64,000 bases of DNA from Sthenelais limicola (lineage: Eukaryota > Annelida > Polychaeta > Phyllodocida > Sigalionidae), in NCBI GenBank assembly GCA_942159475.1, contig OW804099.1:11729146-11793145 (forward strand), given 5' to 3'. The notes below the pieces were generated by a model. The model was not told the origin of the DNA, made no database searches, and saw only the letters and a program-made list of their open reading frames with translations. The position numbers were made by a program, and so were the translations under genes. Below are positions 22,925 to 36,400 of this stretch, piece by piece. Each line of letters starts with the position of its first letter. Position 1 is the first letter of the stretch.

Positions 22925-23106
22925 GTAATTATTCACTTGTATAATCAATGTATGCTACAAAATAGGAGTAATTTTGTTAACAAAATGGCGGAAAGTTGTG
23001 AAATTCCTTATCGTGTTTATCTATGCTTTGAGAAACTTTAAAAACGGCATTTGTGGGTCGGTCCTCGGCTGTGACTGCCCCGTGTGACGATCTGCTCGTT
23101 GTTGTC

Positions 23107-23705
23107 AGACCTATAGGCCCCGGGACTTATAGGCCCCGCGCGTTGGACGTATAGGCCCCGACTGTTCCAGACGTGTTGGAGTTATAGGCCCGGGCTTCAA
23201 AACTGGGTGACCGAATTTTTGTAGTCAAGTAATTAGATTTATTAGTCAGTTTTTTACTTAGTCAGCGAACCTGCCTCTGGCTCTGCATATGTCCAGATAC
23301 TTGATCTCAATACAGAGGCGGGGTGCGGACGTATAAGCCCCGGGACTTATGGGCCCAGACGTATGGGCCCCGCGCATTGGACGTATGGGCCCCGGTAGGC
23401 CCAGCCGTTTGGACGTATGGGCCCAGCTCGGGACTTATAGGCCCCGACCGTTACAGGGGTTTTGGACTTAACGGCCCGCTTCAAAACTTAGTGATATATT
23501 TTGTTTTAGTCAAATAATTATTTTATTAGTCAGTTTTTACTAGGGACAGTCCACTACTACCTTTACTGAAGTAGGACAACCAATTTAGGGTCTAATTATT
23601 AATTTATAGGCCTTAAATTGGGCCTATAAGTCCAGAGCTGGGCCCATAGGTCCCAGGGCCTATTGGTCCCGGGGCCTATAGGTCTGGTGTTCGCCTGCCT
23701 CTGCA
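23107..23705. repeat. Phrase-type element, GGACTTATAGGCCCCG motif
   Basis: Six or more copies of (G)GAC(T/G)TATAGGCCCCG-like words lie in 23107-23470, and inverted counterparts (GGGCCTATAAGTCC, CGGGGCCTATAGGTC) in 23615-23700. The opposite orientation at the two ends suggests subterminal repeats of a ~600-bp non-autonomous DNA transposon. An open frame here is an artefact of the repeated words. Confidence 0.55.
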
Positions 23706-23908
23706 GAGGCAGGTCCGCTGACTATTTTTTACTAGGGAGACTCCACAACTACCTTTACTGACTTAGGACAACTAATTTAAGGTTAGGTTTAGGGTTAGTT
23801 ATGAGCGACTTTTAGACATAGAATCAGCTAGAGGCTTGTAGAAATACAGTCTACAGAAGACATACATGTAGTAGATAGAGCCATTAACGTATTAGAGATA
23901 ACGTATAT

Positions 23909-24144
23909 AGGTCAGATTTTCAGAAAATGTTGGCAGCTCTACATATTTAGGAAATACTACTAAATTAGGCTGAACATTTATGATAACTGGGTATATCTGA
24001 GTATATTTGGTGTCGCATTAATTTAAAGTATCACTTCTGTTATTGTTATGTTAAACTCCATTTTGAAGCTGAATTTTGTCTTAAATGTGGGTTATTTGAG
24101 AGGATTGGTGAAGGTGAGTTGTACATTTTCTGAAAATCTGACCC
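23909..24144 (+). mobile_element. MITE copy 3, GGGTCAGATTTTC family
   Basis: The left end GGTCAGATTTTCAGAAAATG and the right end ACATTTTCTGAAAATCTGACC are inverted. It is full length and in the same orientation as copy 1. Confidence 0.8.
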
Positions 24145-24280
24145 ATGTTACATGTACTATAGCAGTGGAGGAGTGGAGGCAACTCTTAGCGGGTCATTAA
24201 AAAATTACGTAACACTTTTCCCCCTCAATATTTAGACCCCCTCCCCCGTCACGCAGAACCGTAACACCTTGTCTGACACG

Positions 24281-24335
24281 CCCCCCCCCCCTCCCACACA
24301 CACACACACCTATGATTATGGGGGGGGGGGGGGCT
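24281..24335 (+). repeat. Poly-C, (CA)n and poly-G tract
   Basis: A C-run, a short CACACA stretch and a G-run of about 14 lie within 55 bp. G- and C-runs could pair or form quadruplexes. It may be an assembly weak point. Confidence 0.8.
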
Positions 24336-24701
24336 CCTCCTACCTCAGAGTATGTTTACTACACCAATGACACAGAACAACTCGCTCTCTGATCTCCTGG
24401 TTTGGGAGCGGCCAAGTTTTGACATTTTTCAGGCCGTACTAATGTGATGCTTGAGCCAGCAAAGAACAGACCAGTTGGAGGTTCTTAATTAATAAAGACC
24501 AGTTAAAGTCCAATAAAAAGTGCAAAACTTCCGCTCCACAACTCTCTTGAAAGATCAAGGTAAAACTGTTAAAATGATGGCTGCCAACTTGTATGAAACA
24601 TATTTATAAGTATTTTTATTTCTCTTTTTTTAACAATTACATTGATCTTCTCTAGTGAAAAAGTAAAACCAAACAATGCTGTGTTGGTCTTCCCAGGTTT
24701 C

Positions 24702-26287
24702 CTAAGATTACCCACTGTCAGGTAGATAATATAAGATTACCCACTGTCAGGTAGATAATATAAGATTACCCACTGTCAGGTAGATAATATAAGATTACTC
24801 ACTGTCAGGTAGATAATATAAGATTACTCACTGTCAGGTAGATAATATAAGATTACCCACTGTCAGGTAGATAATATAAGATTACTCACTGCCAGGTAGA
24901 TAATATAAGATTACTCACTGCCAGGTAGATAATATAAGATTACTCACTGTCAGGTAGATAATATAAGATTACTCACTGTCAGGTAGATAATATAAGATTA
25001 CTCACTGTCAGGTGGATAATATAAGATTACCCACTGTCAGGTAGATAATATAAGATTACCCACTGTCAGGTAGATAATATAAGATTACTCACTGCCAGGT
25101 AGATAATATAAGATTACTCACTGCCAGGTAGATAATATAAGATTACTCACTGTCAGGTAGATAATATAAGATTACTCACCGTCAGGTAGATAATATAAGA
25201 TTACCCACCGTCAGGTAGATAATATAAGATTACCCACTGTCAGGTAGATAATATAAGATTACTCACTGTCAGGTAGATAATATAAGATTACTCACTGTCA
25301 GGTAGATAATATAAGATTACTCACTGTCAGGTAGATAATATAAGATTACCCACTGTCAGGTAGATAATATAAGATTACTCACTGTCAGGTAGATAATATA
25401 AGATTACTCACTGTCAGGTAGATTACCCACTGTCAGGTGGATAATATAAGATTACCCACTGTCAGGTAGATAATATAAGATTACTCACTGTCAGGTAGAT
25501 AATATAAGATTACCCACTGTCAGGTAGATAATATAAGATTACCCACTGTCAGGTAGATGATATAAGATTACCCACTGTCAGGTAGATGATATAAGATTAC
25601 TCACCGTCAGGTAGATAATATAAGATTACTCACTGTCAGGTAGATAATATAAGATTACTCACTGTCAGGTAGATAATATAAGATTACTCACTGTCAGGTA
25701 GATAATATAAGATTACCCACTGTCAGGTAGATAATATAAGATTACTCACTGTCAGGTAGATAATATAAGATTACTCACTGTCAGGTAGATAATATAAGAT
25801 TACTCACCGTCAGGTAGATAATATAAGATTACCCACTGATAATATAAGATTACTCACTGTCAGGTGGATAATATAAGATTACCCACCGTCAGGTAGATAA
25901 TATAAGATTACTCACTGTCAGGTAGATAATATAAGATTACCCACCGTCAGGTAGATAATATAAGATTACTCACTGTCAGGTAGATAATATAAGATTACCC
26001 ACTGTCAGGTAGATAATATAAGATTACCCACTGTCAGGTAGATAATATAAGATTACTCACTGTCAGGTAGATAATATAAGATTACCCACTGTCAGGTAGA
26101 TAATATAAGATTACCCACTGTCAGGTAGATAATATAAGATTACTCACTGTCAGGTAGATAATATAAGATTACTCCCTGTCAGGTAGATAATATAAGATTA
26201 CTCACTGTCAGGTAGATGATATAAGATTACTCACTGTCAGGTAGATAATATAAGATTACCCACTGTCAGGTAGATAATATAAGATAA
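24702..26287 (+). repeat. 29-bp minisatellite, about 54 copies
   Basis: The unit begins GATTACCCACTGTCAGG and ends TAGATAATATAA. Copies vary mainly at CCC/CTC, TG/CG after CAC, and AG/GG in GGTAG. Two units are shortened (near 25418 and 25836). There are no unique spacers, so it is not a CRISPR. It runs directly into an AAGATAAGATAA retroelement tail at 26280. Confidence 0.95.
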
Positions 26288-26940
26288 GATAATTTTATTT
26301 GTCATCTTCAGTGAGTACAAAATAAGTACAAATGAGTAAAAAAAAATGTTCTACCCAAAATGGATAAAACCACCTAGGGTGGAAGTTTTTAAATCTACAA
26401 ACGAGTAATATTTGAATAGACAAATTGGTCGACATACCACTATGATGGACATATTCCTGAATTTCTCAAGGGACATATATAAGTTTAATCGACTGTATTG
26501 AACCTGTACTCGATAATATCAAGTGTATAAAGGGATTAATAATATCCTGAATCCCCCCTTGTAATACCAATGTTACATACCATAAACTTATTATTATTTT
26601 ATCTAGACGAGAGGCGACCAAAAACCGCCTTGAGAAAGGCGGGCGCAGCTGGCATATTTGAGATCAAACACTCAGGAGTACACCTGTTGCCTGTGCTAGT
26701 AGACAAGGTTTTGTACTTAGAAAGTCCCAGTGACTTAGTCTTAATTTCAAGATGTTATTTTACTATTTACTTGATCTTATTTTCCATTTATCTAATTTAA
26801 TATTATCACCCCATTTCGGCCAAGGTAACGGCAGGGAGAACTGGAGTCACTCACTCTAAAAGTCTGTATACCTGTTTATCATTATGTAATATACTGTCTT
26901 ATTCGATAAATAAAGTAGTTCTTATCTTATACAACGAGGT
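26282..26940. mobile_element. Two retroelement 3' ends facing each other
   Basis: At 26282 the minus strand ends ATGACAAATAAAATTATC followed by TTATC repeats. At 26905-26935 the plus strand ends AATAAAGTAGTTCTTATCTT. Similar minus-strand ends recur at about 47575 and 48187. This tail style fits a CR1/RTE-like or SINE family. The open frame at 26570-26800 has no recognisable domain. Confidence 0.45.
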
Positions 26941-26999
26941 ACCATTTCTTCTGGATGCTATAGAGATATAGAGAGTATGAATAAGCTAAGTGACTTAGA

Positions 27000-29130
27000 G
27001 AAAATATGTAAGTAAGAAAATGGGTAAAAAGAACTACCGAATCGAGCAATACAGCATGATTTTACATGTTGAGATACTCCAGTAATTGACTAATAACGAC
27101 CAGTAAAGGCACTTTATCAGTAAACCAGCAAGAGGCTTGCCCTTGAGCTGAGATTTATGCCTTTTGTGAGTAATAAATATTTATGTGCATGAATGATCTA
27201 TGTCAAAGATCCTCCTCCAAGCAACGAGGGATCTAGTTCAACCATCAATTACATGTAAACTCATAATAAACCTTTCAAAAAAACAAAACAATGGCAAGAG
27301 TTATGTCTAAGTTGTTCATACAATACAGTATGAGCTCACACTACACATTTTACCTGTAGCGTTTGAAGCCGTTAAGCATCTAGATGTGTGTGGCACCAGA
27401 GGGCTATCGTGACAATTTGATGGGAATGAAGGGAAGTCTTGGGCTATTTACTTTCATAAATATGGAATGTTTTTGTACGTTGACATTGCCCACCAACCCG
27501 CCCACACTCCCACCCTCCTCCCGTGGCTAGTGGGATTAAAATTGTTTCGTTTTTGTGTTAAATTCTTGCGGGAATCATCGCTGATATGCGATGGTTCCGC
27601 ACATATTATAAGCTTTGTTTATGGCTGTGTGGTGGAATCCCCACTGCTATGACGTCATTACGAGCGTGTTACCGAAGTTACACGAGTAGGCTACGGCCGA
27701 GTGCGAGGAAGAAAGGTTAAGCATTGGAAATTGATAGACATGCGTTGGGAAATGACAGTATGTGCATTACTAGTACAATATAGACACTAAGAACCCCGAC
27801 GTTTTCCCTCTCAAAAATGTTAAGGATGACAAATCTGTACTTGTTTGTTCCCGTCGAATGCGAAAACATAGGATATCGGGTGAGCGAGGCAAGTTTTCTA
27901 GACATATTCGCAGCCTCCGAGTTACAGTGGCACGCCCTGTTGCCAATGGGGAGAATTAGGCCATCCCCTTGGTCTGCCACTAGCGCCAAAACGTCCAGGA
28001 TAATTCCATATAATATACAGGAAGAAGATTTCTACCAAAAGAGGTAGAACTCCATATAATGAAAAGAGGGGTTTCTTTGTTTCACATGTTCTCGGAATTT
28101 GTCATTTTACAAACCATCTTATTCATCTGTAGAGTTGTGTTCACCATCTCTGGAGGTTTATATGTAGTTTGTGAAGGTATCTATGGTGAAAATATAATGT
28201 TGAAGCCTTTTTTATATTGTGATCTCTACACTCTATTTATAGCCTGGGAAAGCCCCTGTGAAATACTACGTCATTTCCCACAACCTACGTCCAGGGGGAC
28301 CTAAGGGAAGCATGAGGCAGAGGGGAGAGAGAGGGGGGGGGGAAATCGGAGATAGGGTTAGGAGAGAAAAACAGGTATGAAAGACAGAGAAGAGGCGGAG
28401 GGAAAAGAGGGAGAGGGGGAAGTATGGGGAGAGAGGGTGACGGGTACTTTGTTAGTTCAATATATATTTTTAGATGTTATATTCAGGGGCATCAATGTTA
28501 AGGTCTTTATTTTAATGAAGAAAATATGGGGAACTCAGAGGCGCAATTGATCTGTTAAAGAACTTCTATTTCTAACTTTATTGTAATATACTAGTACGTA
28601 CCCTCACTAGGATGAGAGTCAATGAGAAGGGGGCGTTACCTCATATTCAGGACTGGCTTGTATAATGTAATGTTTCTAAATATTATTGTTTGCTTCACAG
28701 ACACAGGTGAAACTTCTTTGAAAAGATTAATTATTTATTTTGTAATTGAAGAAAATGTAATTGGAGATGTAAATAACACTTGATTTTAGCCAAAAAAAGT
28801 TCATGTCTAATTTTTTCTGGGGTGGCCCAACCCCACCCCAGAATTACTATGGGTCCGTGCCAAGGCCCGTGGACTGATATTTCCCGTGTCTACGAACTGC
28901 TGGTCGGGCCGGAAGTGGTACACCGCTCCGACAAGGCGTTGACCCCAATACCGGTCTAGTAGGTCATAGAATAATTTGACCCCACACTTGAACCCATGTC
29001 TAAGCCAATCCAATTGCGAGCTGGCGCGCACGTTCACGTGCACGTCCTAACCACACATTGTCCACGTGGACAGACCCAAGCCCTACCCTGACCCCGATCC
29101 TACCCACACCTCCGATCACGTGATTACCCT
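27000..29130. other. Presumed intron of ZNF-3, no gene recognised
   Basis: Short open frames (27467, 27817, 28059) show no domain. A purine-rich, G-rich tract covers 28315-28440. GC content rises around 28820-29100. Confidence 0.35.
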
Positions 29131-29254
29131 GACCCAGATCCCGACCCAGATCCCGACCCAGATTTCTAATCACACATTGTCCACGTGATTACCCCGACCC
29201 AGATCCCGACCCAGATCCCGACCCAGATCCCGACCCAGATCCCGACCCAGATTT
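29131..29254 (+). repeat. 12-bp tandem repeat GACCCAGATCCC
   Basis: About nine units in two runs, separated by AGATTTCTAATCACACATTG at 29159. Any Ser-Gly run read on the minus strand is a by-product of the 12-bp period. Confidence 0.85.
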
Positions 29255-29479
29255 TGACGCGCTCGAAGCGTGTAGAATCGTGAAAGATGTGAAAAATATA
29301 TTGGTTTGATTATACAAATAAAGAGGTTGGTCATATTTCATTCGATATGCTTCGTTTCGTTCGATTTCCAAGCCTTTGTCAGTTGTGTTTGCCTCGAGAA
29401 TTTGTATTCTTATTATCGTTGCTATAAGCGATCGGCGCGCAAAGCCTCACAAGGCCCCTTGTGTACATGACGTCAGAAA

Positions 29480-30240
29480 CAAAATAAAACTGCTTTCTGA
29501 GCGATTCGAATGTCTTTACACAATAATCCTGGCATATGAGGTTGAAAACAAGGTTAGATTAGACGTTCAGTCATTTATATTCAGTCGATAGTTAATTATT
29601 ACGGCTTTCGTAGTATCCACGAGCATAGGCCGGGGCTCTAATGACTCGGTGGACATAAGGGTCCGCCAGCACGAAGGTCCATCGTGCCGGCGACAAGGCC
29701 CACCACCGCGTGTACAGCGAGAAGCCCCGGCAACACAATCGCCTAACCGTAGGTAGAAACGCGCATGCGCATGGGCCAAAGCAAACAAACATGGCGTCAG
29801 AAGCATGGTTCCGAAGAGTTGGAGGTGGTGAAATCGTGATATTTCCACCGAAAGGAATATCGCCACACGTTAATATGTTCATAAACTATTGTTGGGATAT
29901 TATTTGAAGTCAACATGACTGATTTACGCAGATTATACGGATATTATCGTGTCAGCGACCAGAAACAGATCGGAAACAAACATGGCCAGCATGTGCGATC
30001 GGTGAAATCGAGGTTGGTTAGAATCTTAGATTTAATTCGACAAGCTTAGCTTAGACGTTCATATATTTATTTTCTGCCGATGGTTAATCATTACACATTC
30101 TGTCGAACTAACATCAACAGGCTTTCTGAGCGCTTTGAATGATTTTGCACAATAATCCTGGCATATGAGGTTGAAAACAAGGTTAGATTAAACGTTCAAG
30201 CATTTATATTCAGTCGTTGGTTAATCATTACACAGCTAAT
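29480..30240 (+). repeat. Direct repeats around a CpG-rich start-like region
   Basis: About 115 bp at 29488-29600 (CAATAATCCTGGCATATGAG and following) recurs at about 30120-30237, with a partial third copy at 30005-30095. CAAACATGG also occurs twice, at 29786 and 29987. Between them lies the NRF1-like site. This may be a duplicated promoter or terminal repeats of an element. Confidence 0.5.
29761..29770. promoter_or_regulatory. NRF1-like site GCGCATGCGC just upstream of an ATGGCG
   Basis: A perfect palindromic NRF1-class core sits 20 bp upstream of an ATG at 29791 in good context (CAAACATGGCG). The frame runs 38 codons to TGA at about 29907. It may be a first exon (a GGAG|GTGGTG donor is possible) or a tiny ORF. 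An alternative ZNF-3 promoter is conceivable, 3.6 kb upstream of its coding exon. Confidence 0.35.
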
Positions 30241-30679
30241 CGCAAGCAGCGGAACCTTACAAAAATGGTGATGAAATCAACTTCGTAATTCTGTTAGAAA
30301 ATGATCATGTCATGTTGATTTGCCTATACATGAACCCGACATGAACTTAGAATCTGTAATATTGTGTAATTATTAGTTATAATTGCGACTACACCCCAGA
30401 ATCATCTTTCTGACACGTCAGAAGATTGTCACTTGTTTTCCATATCAGTATTTCCCCAAGTTCTTCTTTTGATTCCAGTTCTGTCCTTCATATTACAAGT
30501 AAAAAGAAATGAAGAGGACATTTTTTATATTTGTGAGCTCACAATCTGTATAAAATATGGAAAAATTAGGGGGGGGGGAAATGAAGAAAAATGCATATTT
30601 TTTTCAAAAATGTCATAGAAAAATTCCCCGTAGATATTGAACACCATATATGGCTGGAAAGAACACCGCCTCCTCTGTT

Positions 30680-31440
30680 GCGTCCCAAAGTAGACATGTG
30701 GACTAATGATGACATCCGTACAGACTTTTCCTCAGTGGTACAAGCTATTTCTCATATTATAAATTCTTTTCCAACTGCTAACTTGTCTGGGCACATTTTA
30801 CTATTTCCAGAACAAAAAGTTCCATGTCAGCCTCCTTTTCCACTATTTCCCTTAGATAATCACCAGAGAAAAGTATGTCACTGCACCTTTTTCCTATGTC
30901 TCCTATGGTGAAAAGCCATGTCTGGCTGCTCTGACACCTATGTCAAGATTTGGTCATCTTTTACCATCCATGTCCTCCATGGTACACTCCTTTTCTACCC
31001 ATACAAAAGGAGGCATGAGTAGGCAAGGGAGTGTTAGTCTAGCAGTGTTACATAACACACCTAACTCAGTCACTGGTGCACCTGCCCTCCACCAGCTGCA
31101 GGCATGAGTGATCAAACTGACCAGTCTGGTCACTGTAGCAACACACATATCTCTTTCCCTGCCATGTTGTCTTCTCTGTTCCCTCCCTCCCCTGCTCACC
31201 CTCCCTTTTCCTCTCACCCTCCTTCTCCCTCCTAGTCATGTTGAGGTAGGAATACATCATGGTACATTTGGGTGAAAAGGAGTGGATATTCGGAAAAGGA
31301 AAAGGATATTCGGAAAAGGAAAAGGATATTCCAAAAAGGAAAAGGATATTCCTAAAAGGTAAATGATAATCCGAAAAGGAAAAGGCAAAAAGGTGTTGGA
31401 TATTCCAAAAAGAAAAGTCTTGGATATTTTTTATTTTTCC
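30680..31440 (+). repeat. Dispersed repeat copy A
   Basis: Similar, in reverse orientation, to 37690-38290. Shared landmarks include GACATCCGTACAGACTTTTC, the TCCATGTCAGCCTCC segment and TTTTGTATGGGTAGAAAAGG (seen in reverse in one copy). It ends in a tandem of GGATATTCGGAAAAGGAAAA-like words at 31287-31435, also present in reverse in copy B. No protein function is visible. Confidence 0.65.
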
Positions 31441-33390
31441 CGTTTATATCCTTTCAGATTGGGGACAAAACATCCTCCATGCCTTGTGGCAGAATTTGCT
31501 CAATTGGATAGTGAATGTGGGATACTTGAACAACGATAAAGGTGATAGAGATATAATAAAAACGACAGACGGTACAGCCCAGGTTAACCTAAGCCAAATA
31601 TTGTTAGGCATACCGGTAGTAAATGATAGTTCTATGTTAATAAACTGGTTAATCATTCACACTAAGTCCTTCATACACAGGCAGAAGCTCTTTTATAGTA
31701 ATGAATTAAGCTTTATACATCTCATGTCTGAACTGAAATCAAGAGTATCTATTACCATACAGGTGATAAAACTTGGCCAAGAAAAAAGTGGTAAATCTCT
31801 CCCCTGGAGGAACCTCAAAGAGGACATTGTTGTATTACTAGGCTAGATTAACTAGCAGAAAGGTGAACCAACCCAATGGTCATAGCGGTTGGTGTTGGAA
31901 ATCTATTGGTTAAAGGGGAACTCTGGACTGTGTATAATGCGTTTTCAGACGTAGGAAAAAACTATAATATGATGTTCTGTACATTTTATTATGCAATTCA
32001 CCCATTTATAAGTCACTGGGGAGTAATTGTCTGTGTTATAACTGGCTATTATCCGTAATGCTGACCACTACCATATTCCCAGAGTCCTATGTGAGAGTGA
32101 CGTCAGCAAAGCACAGCTAACTTCCGTCACTCTGTAGGTAGTGTTATTGTATACAGGCTGCTGTACTGTAGGCTACTAGTTTGGTGCACTCAAATCACTT
32201 CTTTTCAACAATGCCTGACCCATGGATGTTACACCAGAACTAATGAGGAATGAAAAGACCCTATGGATCTCTTCTATTACATTTTCAATGGAAGGATAAT
32301 GAAGGTGCAAAGAATAAACTTCCTCCTCCTCATTCCTGATCACTACCCACTTGTTGTTGACTAGTCAGGTTGACAGCTTGCATGCATTACTATGGAAAGC
32401 CATATTACCTCACAGGTAGAGCTGGGAGTATGTTTGTTTATTTGGGAACAGCAGTTATGGGTTTATAAATGGCTTTCCATACATACACTAGAGTGGGCAC
32501 TGTTTACTGTAACACTAATTAGACCGTGACCATACACTGACCAGCAGATCGGTAGTTAGCCTGCCCTCTTTGGTGTCATACATCTAGCAATATGGAGCAC
32601 TCAGAGCTAGCTTTGGGGAGAGAGGGACAGACTTTACTCGATTGATTCTGGCAATATCATTGCACAGAAATTAGTAATATAATGAAAGATACCAGTTATT
32701 AATGATACTTGAACTGTATGACCAGCAATTGTTCCAACCCAGTGTTTTACTTTAACCCATTTGTTTCTAGACAAAAATCGTAATGTGGGATTTCTTCAGT
32801 TAGTTAGTTTCGGTACCGCAAGGTGGCGACACAAAATCATGCTTTGGATATCTTATTAGCCCACTCATTCATGGAAAGGTATATTCCAATCCTATTTAGT
32901 AACCTACTAGGATCATAATAGGTGACATTAACGCTTTTACATGTGGTGTAACATCAATTGATTGGATTTGAAATACTGCATAAAAATGTTTAGTGATGTA
33001 GAAGCCAAGAAGGCAGGCAAAGTGAATAAAAGTTGTCGCAAAAAAATACATTTACATAAATTCCTTGAGGTTACTGCCTTTTTAAAACGCAAAACCCAAT
33101 TGCACCTGTTTCGTGAGAAATGCTCAGATACAGGTTTACAGAGTAATGTTACTTAAATATTCTGAAGTAAAATATAAAATTGATTATACAATATATAATT
33201 TAATCCACATCAATGAAAATGCTTGGATGCTCTTAAAAGAGCAAATGCTTTGGTTATAAGTCCTTTATATCAGAAAAGAAAGTGGCATTTTCCAGGGCAA
33301 GCAGAAATTATGGCAGGCAACCTTATTTTGTCACTCACTATTTTTTCCCCTTGTTTCGACACCTGTTTAATATAAAATTCTTATATTTGC
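31441..33390. other. Presumed intron upstream of the ZNF-3 exon
   Basis: One 120-codon open frame (31484-31846) and shorter ones have no recognisable domain or splice context. Nothing else was identified. Confidence 0.35.
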
Positions 33391-33450
33391 AGGATTCAAG
33401 CTGTGGACGTTTTTAGTGGATTTACCCATTAGCATCTTGGCTGTTGGCAC

Positions 33451-36400
33451 ATGAACATACTCATGGACACAGGACAGGCAGCAAATGCTACAAGTGTGAC
33501 TTGTGCACCTTTTCTAATTAAGTCAGAAGATATGATGCATCATAGTGTGACTCATACAAGGGAGACAGGACCGGCAGCAAATGCTACAAGTGTGACTTGT
33601 GCACCTACTGTACTCATGGAGACAGGACGGGCAGCAAATGCTACAAGTGTGACTTGTGCACCTACTGTACTAATGGAGACAGGACGGGCAGCAAATGCTA
33701 CAAGTGTGACTTGTGCACCTACTGTCCTCATGGAGACAGGACAGGCAGCAAATGCTACAAGTGTGACTTGTGCACCTACTGTACACATGGAGACAGGACA
33801 GGCAGCAAATGCTACAAGTGTGACTAGTGAACCTTCTCTACTGATGTCAGAAGGCATGGTGCATCACAGTATGGCTCACACAGGGGAGAAACTACTGATG
33901 GAAACTATACTGATGTCAGAAGGCATGATGCATCATAGTGTGACTCATACAGGGGAGACAGGAGAGGCAGCAAATGTTACAAGTGTGACTAGTGTACCTT
34001 CTCTACTGATGTCAGAAGACATGATGCATCACAGCATGACTCATACAGGGGAGACAGGGCAGGCAGCAAATGCTACAACTGTGACTAGTGCACCTTCTCT
34101 ACTGATGTCAGAAGGCAAGGTGCATCACAGTGTGACTCATACAGGGGAGACAGGACAGGCAGCAAATGTTACAAGTGTGACTAGTGCACCTTTTCTAATT
34201 AAGTCAGAAGATATGATGCATCACAGTGTGACTCGTACAGGGGAGACAGGACAGGCAGCAAATGCTACAAGTGTGACTAGTGCACCTTTTCTAATTAAGT
34301 CAGAAGATATGATGCATCACAGTGTGACTCGTACAGGGGAGACAGGACAGGCAGCAAATGCTACAAGTGTGACTAGTGCACCTTTTCTACTGATGTCAGA
34401 AGGCATGATGCATCACAGTGTGACTCATACAGGGGAGACAGGACAGGCAGCAAATGCTACAAGTGTGACTAGTGCACCTTTTCTAATTAAGTCAGAAGAT
34501 ATGATGCATCACAGTGTGACTCATACAGAGGAGAAACTACCTAGGTGTATTTTTTGTGATCTGAAATTTGAAGATGTTTTTAGTTTTGAGGAACATTTAC
34601 TCATCCATGAGGCCAAGAGTGAATATGAATGTCCTTTATGTGACTATGAAGGGAGCAACTCTGAAGACTTGACTAAACACATGAAAACACACACTGGAGA
34701 TAGGCCTCATCAATGTACTGTGTGTGACTATAGGACAGCACAGGCTGGAGACCTTACCGTACATATGAGAACCCATACTAGAGAAAGGCCTTATGAATGT
34801 AAAGCATGTGACTATAGGGCAGCACGGTCTGAACACCTGAAACAACACTTGAGGACACATACTGGGGAAAAGCCTCATCAATGTACTGTGTGTGGCTATA
34901 GGGCAGCACGGGCTGGAGACCTGAGGGTTCACATGAGAACACATACTAAGGAAAAGCCTTATAAATGTACTGTGTGTGACTATAGGACAGCACGGACTGA
35001 AAACCTTAAGAATCACTTGAGAACACATACTGGGGAAAAGCCTTTTCAATGTACTGAGTGTGACTATAGGGCAAAACGGGCTGCAGAACTTAGGATTCAC
35101 ATGAGATCACATACTGGGTATAAGCCTTATGAATGTACTCAGTGTGACTATAGGGCAGCACGGTCTGAACACCTTAAGAATCACTTGAGAACACATACTG
35201 GGGAAAAGCCCCATGAATGTGCTGAGTGTGACTATAGGGCAGCACGGGCTGGAGAACTGAGGGCTCACATGAGAACACATACCGGGGAAAAGCCTTATGA
35301 ATGTACTGTGTGTGACTATAGGGCAGCACAGAAAAAACTCTTGAGGAACCACATGGCAAAACACACTGGAGAAAAACCTTGTAAATGTACTGTATGTGAC
35401 TACAGGGCAGCTCACACAACAGAACTGAGAGAACACATGACAACACACCTTGAAGAAAAGCCGCATAAATGTACTGAGTGTGACTATACGACAAGCAAGG
35501 CTGAATACCTGAGGAAACATATGGGAACACACCTTGAAGAAAAGCCGCATAAATGTACTGAGTGTGACTATAGGACAAGAAAGGCTGAATACCTGAGGAG
35601 ACACATGAGAACACATACTGGGGAAAAGCCTTATGAATGTACTGTGTGTGACTATAGGGCAAGTACCTCTGCAAACCTGAGGATTCACATGATAACACAT
35701 ACTGGAGAAACACCTCATAAATGTACTGTGTGTGACTATAGGGCAGCAGGGGCTAGACTCCTGGAGAGACACATGACAAGACATACTGGAGAAAGACCCT
35801 ATGGATGTACCATGTGTGACAATAGGTGTAAAACCGCTCATTCTCTGAAAATACACATGAGGACACATACTGGGGAAAAGCCTCATCAATGTACTGTGTG
35901 TGACTATAGGGCAGCACGGCCTGAATCCCTGAGGAGTCACATGAGAACACACACAGGAGAAAAGCCTTATCAATGTACTGTGTGTGACTATAGGGCAACA
36001 CAAGCTGGGCACCTGAGGATGCACATGAGAACACATACAGGAGAAAAGCCCTATAAATGTACTGTATGTGACTTTAGGACAGCACTGTCTAAAACCCTGA
36101 GGAATCACATCATAAGGCATTCTGTAGTAAAACAAAGTAAAACTAAAGAAAAGTGTTATAAATGTACTGAGTGTGACTATAAGGCAGCACATGCTGGGCA
36201 CCTGAGGTTACACATGAAAAGGCATCTTAACGATAAGTGTACTGAGTGTGACTATAAGGGAGCGCATGCTGGAGAACTGAGGAGACACATGAGAACACAC
36301 ACCGGGGAAAGGCCTTATATGTGTGATATATGTGGCTATAGGGGAACAATCCTTGCACACCTGAAGACCCATATGAGAACACACACTGGAGAAAAGCCAT

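Noticed and set aside
23323..23517. 64-codon frame with repeated GP-rich words
   Set aside because: Generated by the GGACTTATAGGCCCCG phrase cluster.
24702..26287. CRISPR-like array
   Set aside because: Units are contiguous 29-bp direct repeats without unique spacers, in a eukaryotic genome.
29189..29371. Small protein with a Ser-Gly tail
   Set aside because: The tail is a 12-bp tandem repeat read in one frame.
35107..36201. Long antisense open frames over the finger arrays (for example 364 codons here, also 15192-17177 and 42757-44406)
   Set aside because: They repeat with the 84-bp finger period and read the same SMCSHV...CCPIVT word in every gene; they are mirror shadows of the fingers.
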